This document shows, piece after piece, positions 40,470 through 48,216 of a stretch of 64,000 nucleotides of DNA. Under the pieces are notes generated by a model. It saw nothing but the letters and a program-made list of their open reading frames with translations. It did no database searches and was not told where the DNA came from. The stretch comes from Bremerella alba (GTDB lineage Bacteria; Planctomycetota; Planctomycetia; Pirellulales; Pirellulaceae). The DNA is taken from the NCBI RefSeq assembly GCF_013618625.1, contig NZ_JABRWO010000003.1, positions 372,001-436,000 of the forward strand, given 5' to 3'. The translations under genes and the position numbers were made by a program. Numbering within the stretch: the stretch's first letter is position 1; each line of letters starts with the position of its first letter.

Positions 40470-41030
40470 TCAATCTTCCATTACGTCCTTCTCTTTGGTC
40501 TTTGCCAGTTCACTGACCTGTTCTTCGTACTTTTTGGTCAGTTCCTGGACGCTGTCCTTGATGTCGTCGCGAATATCTTCGCCGATCGTCTTTTCTTTTT
40601 CTGCCGTATCAGCTGCCTTGTTGGCGTCGCGGCGGATGTTGCGAATTGCAACTCGGGATTCTTCCGCTAGGTCTTTGATTCGCGAAACGAGCTTCTTACG
40701 AACTTCCGTCGAAAGTGGTGGAACGTTCAGGCGAATCACGCGTCCGTCGCTTTGCGGTGCCATGCCGAGATCGCTGGCGACAATTGCTTTTTCAATATCT
40801 TTGATGGCGCCAGTGTCATAGGGGCGAATCAAAAGCTGGCTGGGCTCGGGAACACTGACCGAAGCGATTTGCTTGATAGGTTGAAGCGACCCATAGACTT
40901 CGACTCGAAGTGAATCGACCAGGCCCGGTGTGGCACGCCCGGTGCGAACGCCACTGAGGCCATTCTTCAGGACGTCGATCGCCTTTTCCATACGCTTTGT
41001 TGCGTCTTCGGTAATTTGATCCGTGTTCAT
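40470..41030 (-). CDS. frr: Ribosome-recycling factor
   Basis: 186 residues, standard length. RRF splits the post-termination ribosome with EF-G. The sequence shows the three-helix bundle and the conserved SGVRTGRATPGLVDSLRVEV, LLIRPYDTGAIKDIEKAI and NVPPLSTEVRKKLV. AAGGA lies eight bases before the ATG. It is the last gene of the translation cluster and is followed by a strong terminator. Confidence 0.98.
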   Translation of the reverse strand: MNTDQITEDATKRMEKAIDVLKNGLSGVRTGRATPGLVDSLRVEVYGSLQPIKQIASVSVPEPSQLLIRPYDTGAIKDIEKAIVASDLGMAPQSDGRVIRLNVPPLSTEVRKKLVSRIKDLAEESRVAIRNIRRDANKAADTAEKEKTIGEDIRDDIKDSVQELTKKYEEQVSELAKTKEKDVMED

Positions 41031-41152
41031 TTTAAATATCCTTTATCGCAGGAATGATCCTCGCTAACTGACGATTGAGGCATGGGGGTGCCTACGAGAA
41101 TAACCTACACCACCGGCCCGAGCATGAAAAGATAACGATCTGGCAACAACAG

Positions 41153-41650
41153 TTACGCTTTAAGTCCCAAGTTTCCGTCCTTAGTGAGCGTCATGTTTGG
41201 GCAAGTGGACAGCAAAGCGTCGAAGAATTGATCTCGATCGGCAGGCGAGATCAGTACCGATGGATCGAAAAGTCCAAACCACTTTTGCTGTGTGGGGCGA
41301 CGGTAGCGAATCATAAGGCCTTCTTTCGAGAGGGCAAACCGAAGATGAGGACCTCCCATCAAGAGCCAAATGCTGGAGGTCTTCTCTACCTGAGTAATAT
41401 GCCTTAGGGGGATGGTCCACCAAAAGGGCCCGCACTGAATCCGCACGCGCAGTTCATCCAGCTTGTAGTTGGTACGCATCCAAACCGACTGCAAAAGTGC
41501 ACCGGTTAGCAGTAGCAATACCCCGCCAATATATGAGGGTGCGGGGAAGAAGAAACATGCGATGCCAAATCCAAAGCACAGGACAGCTAATCCGGCCAGT
41601 AGCAGAGAGACACCCCAGTCAACTTTGGCCGGAAACAAGGATTCATTCAT
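41153..41650 (-). CDS. PH-like-domain membrane protein
   Basis: 165 residues. Two membrane helices at about residues 12-55 (LLLAGLAVLCFGFGIACFFF; YIGGVLLLLTGALLQ) are followed by a beta-rich domain (YKLDELRVRIQCG, PLRHITQVEKTSS, RYRRPTQQKWFGLFDPS) that fits the bacterial PH-like proteins. ATG 41650 has GAGG eight bases upstream. It sits between pyrH and frr, genes that are usually neighbours, so it is an insertion into a conserved cluster. Function unknown. Confidence 0.65.
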   Translation of the reverse strand: MNESLFPAKVDWGVSLLLAGLAVLCFGFGIACFFFPAPSYIGGVLLLLTGALLQSVWMRTNYKLDELRVRIQCGPFWWTIPLRHITQVEKTSSIWLLMGGPHLRFALSKEGLMIRYRRPTQQKWFGLFDPSVLISPADRDQFFDALLSTCPNMTLTKDGNLGLKA

Positions 41651-41738
41651 CGCACAGGCCTCAAACAAGTCACCGGGCAAATTACCTTCGTTGACATACT
41701 ATTCGTTTGGACCGAGGCATTCTTGGTGCGACTTCGTT

Positions 41739-42485
41739 TTACAGGTTAGGATCAATCAGCGTTCCGACCTGCTCTCCTTGGACCGCCTTTTGAATATTGC
41801 CATCGGTCTTAAAGTTGAATATCAGGATGGGCATGCCGTGCTCTCGACATTGGCTGATTGCTGTTCCGTCCATCACGCGAAGGTTCTCGGTGACGACCTT
41901 TTCGAAGCCTAGGGTGCGGTAAAAGACGGCATGAGGATTCTTTTCTGGGTCGTCGCTGTAAACGCCGTCGACCCGGGTGGCTTTCATCAAGATATCGGCT
42001 TCCAGTTCCAGAGCTCGTTGGGCGGCCGCCGTATCGGTGGTGACGAAGGGGCTGCCTGTTCCAGCGGCCAGGATAACGATACGTCCCTTTTCCAGATGAC
42101 GCGATGCCTTACGGCGGATGTAAGGTTCGGCAACGCCGTGCATATGGATGGCAGTCATCAAGCGGGTGGACATGCCCAAGCTTTCTAACGCGTCTTGCAG
42201 AGCGAGCCCATTGATCACTGTAGCCAGCATGCCCATATAGTGTGCCGTGGCCTCTTGGATCGAAGCACTTTCATTCTTGAACTGGCCACCGCGAAGAATG
42301 TTGCCCCCACCAATAACGACCGCAATTTGGCAGCCAAGCTCCGAAGCTTGTTGAACTTGCTGCGAAATGCTGACGACCTCGTCCATTGCGATCCCACGTT
42401 CGCCTGCCCTGGAAAAGCTCTCGCCTGAAAGTTTGAGGATGATCCGCTTGTACTTCGTGGTGTTATTCTCAGGCGTTTCCGGCAT
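41739..42485 (-). CDS. pyrH: Uridylate kinase (UMP kinase)
   Basis: 248 residues, standard length. Hexameric UMP kinase makes UDP from UMP and ATP. Seen are [21 protein letters not shown], the [15 protein letters not shown] loop and [19 protein letters not shown] precedes the ATG. In many bacteria pyrH lies between tsf and frr, as here. A terminator after tsf (42579-42615) suggests pyrH may also have its own promoter. Confidence 0.98.
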   Translation of the reverse strand: MPETPENNTTKYKRIILKLSGESFSRAGERGIAMDEVVSISQQVQQASELGCQIAVVIGGGNILRGGQFKNESASIQEATAHYMGMLATVINGLALQDALESLGMSTRLMTAIHMHGVAEPYIRRKASRHLEKGRIVILAAGTGSPFVTTDTAAAQRALELEADILMKATRVDGVYSDDPEKNPHAVFYRTLGFEKVVTENLRVMDGTAISQCREHGMPILIFNFKTDGNIQKAVQGEQVGTLIDPNL

Positions 42486-42578
42486 GGTTGAGTCTTCCTC
42501 ATGTCAATCGTGGCAAGTTTCAGGGTTGGGGAGATTCTAACCGGGATTGCTTGCGATGTGCAGGAGAACGCGGCGCAT

Positions 42579-42615
42579 AAAAAAATCCCTCGGCAGTTTT
42601 GACGAGGGATTTTTG
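42579..42615 (-). terminator. Rho-independent terminator after tsf
   Basis: AAAAATCCCTCG, a 10-base loop and CGAGGGATTTTT; on the minus strand it follows the tsf stop by 30 bases. Partial read-through to pyrH is possible. Confidence 0.85.
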
Positions 42616-42645
42616 TGCTTTAGCAATTGAACTAAGTTCAAACGA

Positions 42646-43509
42646 CTAGCTTTCACTGCCTTCTTCAGCAGGAACAGCGTCGTCGCCGATGACCCAGTGG
42701 GTGAAGTTCTTGATCTTCACGCCATTTTCTTCAGCGTACTTGCTGACGGTCTGCTTAGGTTCCTTGACGAATGGCTGTTCGAGCAGGGCGACCTGGGCGT
42801 AGAAGTTACGCAGTCGGCCTTCCACCATCTTATCGATGATGTTCTCAGGCTTGCTCGAATCTTCGTTCATGGCAGCTGCTTTGAGGATGGATCGTTCCTT
42901 TTCCACTAGGGCAGGATCGATTTCATCCTTGCTCAAAACCGCTGGGCTCATTGCGGCGATGTGCATGGCAACGTCTCTAACCGCTTCGGCATTGTTGCCT
43001 TCGACTTCGACCAGAACCCCACTAACGGTGCTAGAGTTATGGCTATAACCACCGGTGGCACCTTCGACGCGGACCATACGTCCAATGTTGAAGACTTCGC
43101 GGATGCGGTTGAACATGTCGTCCTTCAGCTCGCCCAGCGTGGTACCTTCTTTGATGGTCGATGGTTGAGCCAGCAATTCTTCGGCATTGGTGACGCTAGG
43201 AGTCTCAGCATAGACCTTGGCCAGGTCGTCCGACAATGCGATGAACTCTTCCAATTGCGTGACCGGTGCGCTTTCGCACTTGAACTCGACCATGGCACCC
43301 TTTTCACCGTCGGTGAAGATACCAAGGCGACCGAATTCAGTGACTCGGTCGGTGCGATTGAGCATTTTGACCTTGCCGTTTTCGCGAAGCCACAAGATAG
43401 CCTTATCTTCGTCGCCACTCGACTCAGCCAGGGCCTTTTTGCATTCCATCATGGGAAGGCCGGTCTTTTCGCGAAGTGCCTTAACTGCTCCGGCGGTGAT
43501 TGCCGTCAT
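42646..43509 (-). CDS. tsf: Elongation factor Ts
   Basis: 287 residues. EF-Ts exchanges GDP for GTP on EF-Tu. The N-terminal UBA-like domain reads VKALREKTGLPMMECKKALA and the core has the usual dimerisation subdomains (VEVEGNNAEAVRDVAMHIAA). GGAG lies seven bases before the ATG. It follows rpsB by 168 bases and is followed by a terminator. Confidence 0.98.
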   Translation of the reverse strand: MTAITAGAVKALREKTGLPMMECKKALAESSGDEDKAILWLRENGKVKMLNRTDRVTEFGRLGIFTDGEKGAMVEFKCESAPVTQLEEFIALSDDLAKVYAETPSVTNAEELLAQPSTIKEGTTLGELKDDMFNRIREVFNIGRMVRVEGATGGYSHNSSTVSGVLVEVEGNNAEAVRDVAMHIAAMSPAVLSKDEIDPALVEKERSILKAAAMNEDSSKPENIIDKMVEGRLRNFYAQVALLEQPFVKEPKQTVSKYAEENGVKIKNFTHWVIGDDAVPAEEGSES

Positions 43510-43677
43510 TGTCTTATCTCCAATGCTCGAAATTCGTCGCTCTAAAAGTCTGGGAGCTCTACGTGAGAAATTCTACCGCTGCAGGTTTCCCTCGGCGAAG
43601 ACCGATTCGGTTAACGTTTGAAGGAGATTGCATCTTCCTTCGAGGTTCACCGAGGGATTCCGAAGCTGAAATAAAGC

Positions 43678-44397
43678 CTATTTGGCCGATTGTTCCGTTT
43701 GCTGGGCAGCGTGATGCTTACCATCGATGGCAGCATCGGCCATCAGCTTAAGGAACATTTCGATCGAACGGATACCGTCGTCATTGCCTGGGATTGGCAG
43801 GTCGACTTGGTCCGGATCACAATCAGTATCGGTCAAAGCCACCGTCGTGATGCCCAGGGATTGAGCTTCCTTGATGGCGTTCTTTTCTTTCTTGGGGTCG
43901 ACGATAACTAAAGCTTCCGGCAGACGGTTCATCGTTCGCAAACCGTTCAAGTTGCGATACATCTTGCGATATTCGCGGTTCAAAGAAGATTGCATCTTCT
44001 TCGAGTACTTGGCCAATTCGTCCCCTTCGATGATTCGTTCCAACTCTTCCAAGCGGCTCAGGCGGCTGCGAATGGTACGGAAGTTGGTTAGAGTTCCACC
44101 GAGCCAGCGCTCGTTGATGAACGGCATACCGCAGCGTTCGGCTTCACGTTCGATGGCCGCGCCGGCTTGTCGTTTGGTTCCCACGAACAGCACTAAGCTG
44201 CCCCCTTCGGAAACCTGGGCCAGATATTTCTTGGCTCGTAGAAGCCCACGAATGGTTTCGCGGACGTCGATGATGTGGATTTGATTCTTTTTAGCGTAGA
44301 TGTACGGTGCCATCTTCGGATTCCACCGACTGGTACGGTGACCGAAGTGGATGCCGCATTCGACAAGTTCCTGAACGAATTGTTGTCCGCTCGACAT
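43678..44397 (-). CDS. rpsB: 30S ribosomal protein S2
   Basis: 239 residues, standard length. Seen are [53 protein letters not shown] and [20 protein letters not shown] lies nine bases before the ATG. It is preceded by a leader of about 250 bases and a near-consensus promoter (44656-44684), fitting autoregulation by S2. Confidence 0.98.
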   Translation of the reverse strand: MSSGQQFVQELVECGIHFGHRTSRWNPKMAPYIYAKKNQIHIIDVRETIRGLLRAKKYLAQVSEGGSLVLFVGTKRQAGAAIEREAERCGMPFINERWLGGTLTNFRTIRSRLSRLEELERIIEGDELAKYSKKMQSSLNREYRKMYRNLNGLRTMNRLPEALVIVDPKKEKNAIKEAQSLGITTVALTDTDCDPDQVDLPIPGNDDGIRSIEMFLKLMADAAIDGKHHAAQQTEQSAK

Positions 44398-44706
44398 GGC
44401 GCAAAGTCCTTTTGTGTAAGGGATTGCAACGATATGCGGGCGTTTCAGGCTCTAGATTGGCGCCATGCCAATTAGTGGAAGCGATACCTGTACTACGGCG
44501 ATTCTCGATTCCGAAAACCTCACTTCCCACACAGTTTTCGGAGAATTCGTCGCAGTTGAACGGCCGAACCGTGGCTGGCTTCCTAAGTGGTAGGAGCCTC
44601 CCTAGTTCTTGGTACTTCCCCCAGGGCAACAAAGTGAGGGGGATGGAAGCTCACGAGAATAGCCGATTCTTCCAGAATCGTCAACGACCTACACGATAGA
44701 AAGGGG
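44398..44706 (-). promoter_or_regulatory. rpsB leader region
   Basis: The predicted transcript starts near 44649 and runs about 250 bases to the rpsB ATG. It contains an inverted repeat ATTGGC-x5-GCCAAT (about 44454-44470) and GC-rich segments. Long leaders before rpsB are typical for S2 feedback control; whether this one folds in that way was not computed. Confidence 0.5.
44656..44684 (-). promoter_or_regulatory. Sigma70-type promoter for rpsB-tsf
   Basis: On the minus strand TTGACG (44684-44679), a 17-base spacer and TATTCT (44661-44656). Near consensus and with ideal spacing, as expected for a ribosomal-protein gene. Confidence 0.7.
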
Positions 44707-45036
44707 CTAGTAGGTTGCCTCGAAATGCTCACGACAACGCACACAATGGTCTAGATGTACTTCAATCGCTTTTCGCATCGATACATTGGTCAGTGTTCCA
44801 TCGACAAACCGAGGAAGAAGGTCAATGGTTTCCTGGCAAGAGAGGATCGAAATGCCTGGCTCGCGGCGGCTTAAAACAATGCCGATCCCGGCACTAGCAA
44901 TTCCTAAAGTAACGCTTCCTGTAGCGATCATAAAGTTTCGGCGCCCATGAACACGACGCGATTGTTCTTGCAGCGACCGCTGTAGCTCGGCGAGCTCTCC
45001 AGCAGGGCATTCGGACCAAGGTTTGTTCGTGGGCAT
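44707..45036 (-). CDS. Small membrane protein with C-terminal anti-sigma-type zinc finger
   Basis: 109 residues. A polar, Arg-rich N-terminus is followed by one membrane helix at about 35-56 (FMIATGSVTLGIASAGIGIV) and a C-terminal zinc-finger-like module: SCQETIDLLPRFVDGTL, then HLDHCVRCREHFE, the H-x3-C-x2-C pattern of anti-sigma (ZAS/zf-HC2) domains. In ordinary anti-sigma factors this module is N-terminal and cytoplasmic; here it follows the helix. It starts 82 bases after the Crp/Fnr gene. No sigma gene is adjacent. Confidence 0.7.
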   Translation of the reverse strand: MPTNKPWSECPAGELAELQRSLQEQSRRVHGRRNFMIATGSVTLGIASAGIGIVLSRREPGISILSCQETIDLLPRFVDGTLTNVSMRKAIEVHLDHCVRCREHFEATY

Positions 45037-45118
45037 GGTAGCGATTTCCGGAAAAATCCCCCTTGTCGTTCCCAGGTCGAGGCGAACCCCTCAATTTGGG
45101 AGATGCTAAGAGGATTGA

Positions 45119-45880
45119 TCACGTGCCAAGTGAGTGTCGTAAATAGAAACCGGCAGGTGTACTAGATGGAGGTTGTTCGCTCATACGCAGCGGTGGGACG
45201 CTAACTTGATGAGCTAATTGGTCAGGTGCTCTGAGGATAACTTTTTTGCGGCCCAGTTTAATCAGTCCTTCGTTCTGCATGGCACCGAGAACAACGGTCA
45301 CTGTTTCGCGCGTGCTACCCACGAGACTCGCTAAATCTTGATGTGACAGGCGAATGGACAGTTCAATACCGTGATCTGTTTCATGGCCATACTGCTCTGC
45401 TAACTCTAGAAGGAGGTGAATGATCCGTTCGCGATTAGGCAGGTAGAGCAAATTCTTTACCCGACGTTCGATTCTTCGTCGTCGCAGGCCAATTATCTTG
45501 GTGACGCCTAGGCAGAGATTCGCATGCTCTTCCATCAATTCCCGCAGCGTTTGATCTGGAATGGCAATTACGCGCGAGTCCTCAACTGCTTCTGCGTATT
45601 CATCGCGATTCCCCATGTTCAAAATCGCTAATTCGCCGAAGATTTCGCCTGGCTCGATGAATGCCAGAATGGATTGCTTTCCATCACTGGTCAAATGGCA
45701 GATTTTGACGCGGCCGCTCGCTAAAACCAGTACCGAATTGGCATCATCAGCTGGCAGATAGATGGGCTCGCCCTTGCCGACAGATTTGGCACGACTAGCG
45801 GATTCGAGACGTGCTATCTGGGGAGGTGTACAGTTCTCAAAAAGCCGGCACGACTTGAGATACCAGATTTGTCCCGCCAT
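45119..45880 (-). CDS. Crp/Fnr-family transcription regulator
   Basis: 253 residues. Cyclic-nucleotide-binding beta-roll at about 20-125 (GKGEPIYLPADDANSVLVLA, FIEPGEIFGELAILN), a dimer helix, and a C-terminal winged helix with HTH text LSHQDLASLVGSTRETVTVV. The phosphate-cassette Arg of Crp is not obvious and Cys residues at 11, 17 and about 125 do not form a clear FNR iron-sulfur set, so the signal is unknown. The C-terminal 35 residues are a Pro/Ser-rich tail. AGAGGA lies seven bases before the ATG. Confidence 0.9.
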   Translation of the reverse strand: MAGQIWYLKSCRLFENCTPPQIARLESASRAKSVGKGEPIYLPADDANSVLVLASGRVKICHLTSDGKQSILAFIEPGEIFGELAILNMGNRDEYAEAVEDSRVIAIPDQTLRELMEEHANLCLGVTKIIGLRRRRIERRVKNLLYLPNRERIIHLLLELAEQYGHETDHGIELSIRLSHQDLASLVGSTRETVTVVLGAMQNEGLIKLGRKKVILRAPDQLAHQVSVPPLRMSEQPPSSTPAGFYLRHSLGT

Positions 45881-46051
45881 TAGTGGATCCTCTTGTTGGC
45901 AATGCTTTGCCCCGTTAATCAGTGGGACAAGAAATGATTATGCATATGTTTTCGATGCTAATCTGTTTGTAGTGTTACAGAGCGACTGCCCGTTTCCGCC
46001 GAATTTAGTAAGTTCTGGACAGAAAAGATCGCTAATCCCCTGGGAACGTGC

Positions 46052-46082
46052 ATAAAAAAAGCACGCCCATTTAGGCGTGCTT
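46052..46082 (-). terminator. Rho-independent terminator of tRNA-Gln
   Basis: On the minus strand AAGCACGCC, loop TAAATG, GGCGTGCTT, then a T-run. It begins two bases after the tRNA. Confidence 0.9.
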
Positions 46083-46084
46083 AG

Positions 46085-46155
46085 CTACCCCCCGAGGATT
46101 TGAACCTCGACCGACAGAGCCAAAATCTGTAGTGCTACCATTACACTAGGGGGTA
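46085..46155 (-). tRNA. trnQ: tRNA-Gln (TTG anticodon)
   Basis: 71 bases. Acceptor TACCCCC / GGGGGTA, anticodon stem ACAGA / TCTGT with loop TTTTGGC giving anticodon TTG, and T-arm CGAGG-TTCAAAT-CCTCG. Discriminator G. The CCA end is not encoded, so it must be added enzymatically. Confidence 0.96.
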
Positions 46156-46244
46156 ATTCCCGTTTGCGGGAGTATAGATAGTACCGGATACCGTCATGGT
46201 ACGACAAGAGGACCCGCGAACAAACATCGGGTTCGCTGCGGAAA

Positions 46245-46907
46245 CTAAGGCATCCGCGACGTCATTGCGAATGACAGTTGTTCCATTTCAATTGCCAGAT
46301 CTACTCCAATGACAGTGACATCATCCGGCAGTCTGAGTGTTACCGCAGCGAAGTTGAGAAAACCATGAATACCTGCCTCAACCAGACGCTCAGCCACCTC
46401 CTGTGCGGCCGCAGCAGGAACGGCAAGGATCGCAAGCTGGATGGACTTCTCTTTGACGATCTTGTCTGCATTGTCCAGGTTGAAGACAGGGATCCCTTCG
46501 ATCTCACTACCAACAATCTTGGGATCGAGGTCAAATGCGGCAACCGTATTGAAACCTTGATTGGAAAAGCCGCGATAACCTAAAAGTGCGCGGCCCAGGT
46601 TACCCACGCCTACCAAAGCCACCGGCCATTTCTGATCGGTCCCCATGATTTGGCGAATCGTGGCGATCAATTCTGAACAGCGATAGCCGACGCCTGGATA
46701 GCCGAATTGCCCGAAGTTTGCCAAATCCTTTCGGACCTGGGCATCCGAGAAACCTAGCATTTCTCCTAGTTTGGTGCTGCTAGTGGTCTCGATTCCGGCC
46801 CGCTCTAAACGAGAAAGCTCACGCAAATATAGGCTCAATCGACTGACGACGGCCTTTGAGACACGCTGGTCGCTGGAAGCTTTCTTGTTGTCTTTGCTTT
46901 TCGCCAT
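46245..46907 (-). CDS. rex: Redox-sensing repressor Rex
   Basis: 220 residues. Rex binds DNA when the NADH/NAD ratio is low. The N-terminal winged helix (VSRLSLYLRELSRLERAGIE, LGEMLGFSDAQVRKDLANFG with YPGVGY) and the Rossmann domain (VALVGVGNLGRALLGY) are clear. The ATG at 46907 is used; an in-frame TTG at 46919 is possible. Neither has a clear ribosome site. I could not find a typical Rex operator (TTGTGA-N-TCACAA) in this window. Confidence 0.96.
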   Translation of the reverse strand: MAKSKDNKKASSDQRVSKAVVSRLSLYLRELSRLERAGIETTSSTKLGEMLGFSDAQVRKDLANFGQFGYPGVGYRCSELIATIRQIMGTDQKWPVALVGVGNLGRALLGYRGFSNQGFNTVAAFDLDPKIVGSEIEGIPVFNLDNADKIVKEKSIQLAILAVPAAAAQEVAERLVEAGIHGFLNFAAVTLRLPDDVTVIGVDLAIEMEQLSFAMTSRMP

Positions 46908-47107
46908 GACGTGTGCCAACAGGTCGACGCCAAGGCGTCATCGAAGTATCGCGAGAGTTGGTGGATAGAACACCATCAACTCTACCCTGTCAGCAGACTG
47001 CCCAACAAGGGTGGTTGCTGGACGCGGCCCCAACAAGAAAGTGTGAAAGCCCGGCAGTACTTCAGCCAGGCTCTCACCAATGCTATCGGATGATCACACT
47101 TGCGCGA

Positions 47108-47539
47108 TTACTCGGTGCCAAGTTCTTCGTAGTTGACCCAGATTTCGCCGGTAGTCGCATTGTACAGCCAGCCATGGGTGTCGGTGAAGTCGGCAGTCAC
47201 AGGATCGTCTGTGACGACCTTCACGGTGTTGCTGTTGGTGAAGTTGTTTACAGGAAGTTTTGACAGGTACGGACCGAACGGGCCGTCGGCTGTTCCATCG
47301 GCTTTGGTTGAAATAGTTAGCTCATTGAGAGCAGATCCGGGGACAGCACCTTCATGATGGGCGCGATAGAGCTGGATCTGCGACCGCAATGTATGCAGAT
47401 TGAACAGCACGCTACTCTTTTTGGCATCCGTCGTTGAGTCCGTGAATTGAGGGATAACCGTTGCTGCTAGGACAGCCAAGATCACCACGACAATCAGGAC
47501 TTCAATAAGCGTGAAACCAGCTTTTTTTGCTTGCGACAT
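47108..47539 (-). CDS. Type II secretion-type major pseudopilin (GspG-like)
   Basis: 143 residues. Short positively charged leader, then the prepilin peptidase site G-FTLIEVLIVVVILAVLAA, with Glu at +5, and the hydrophobic helix. The C-terminal head is short and ends with GWLYNATTGEIWVN, as in GspG proteins that bind calcium. No other secretion genes are adjacent. Its role (secretion pilus or other pilus-like structure) remains open. Confidence 0.85.
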   Translation of the reverse strand: MSQAKKAGFTLIEVLIVVVILAVLAATVIPQFTDSTTDAKKSSVLFNLHTLRSQIQLYRAHHEGAVPGSALNELTISTKADGTADGPFGPYLSKLPVNNFTNSNTVKVVTDDPVTADFTDTHGWLYNATTGEIWVNYEELGTE

Positions 47540-48216
47540 TGTTTTGACACTCCAAGTCGAATATTGCTGATTCGTTTAGGGAGAATTCTCGCCTAGGATC
47601 AATCAGCAAGGATCATGTTTTCATTGCGTAAGTGGATTACCCGAAAGCGGCGATGCATTTGCTTTCTGAAGGTAGATACGTTACGCGGATGCCAGGTCAA
47701 GGAGATTTTCTCTAAAACGCATGCATGCCATCCATTGTGAGGGGTGAATTTGCTGCTTATTTATCCACTGGCATAAACATAGCTTGTGACCGATGGCTTC
47801 TCTTCTCATGGGCGGGTAGGCGATCCCCCCTATAAAAACCGCACTAAATGCACTTGTGGGGCATTTGTCTTAATTGTCATAGCCGGCAAAAGGGTACTTG
47901 TTTGTTGCATTCCTTTCGATGCTCGCACTCTGCCCATCTGTTGATGTCTTCGTATCTTTTGGGTAACTCCCATGTGTTCTATCTCAAGCATTCATCCCAG
48001 ATTGACGATACAGAAGGACATCTGAGTACTGAATAGGCGGATTGGGGTGTCAGTGAGTGACACGAAAGATGCCAAGAGTAGGTGCTGCGGGTAAACGGGC
48101 GATAGCAGGAGATATTGCACGATTCAATGTTTGAGGGCACAGGACACGGCAAGGATTTGCCCAAACCAGGCCAGGCCCTTAGTCGTACGGCGTTTTGTCA
48201 ACGAAGGAGAAGGAAA
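47540..48216. other. Long divergent intergenic region before the YTV gene
   Basis: 677 bases between the pseudopilin and YTV genes. A perfect hairpin GTGTCA-GTGAG-TGACAC lies at 48047-48063. A TTGACG at about 48002 with a poor -10 may be part of the YTV promoter. I see no gene or recognisable riboswitch. Confidence 0.45.

Noticed and set aside
46245-46907. Search for a Rex operator near rex, the Crp/Fnr gene and the metabolic genes
   Set aside because: No TTGTGA-N-TCACAA-like palindrome was found by eye in the spacers.
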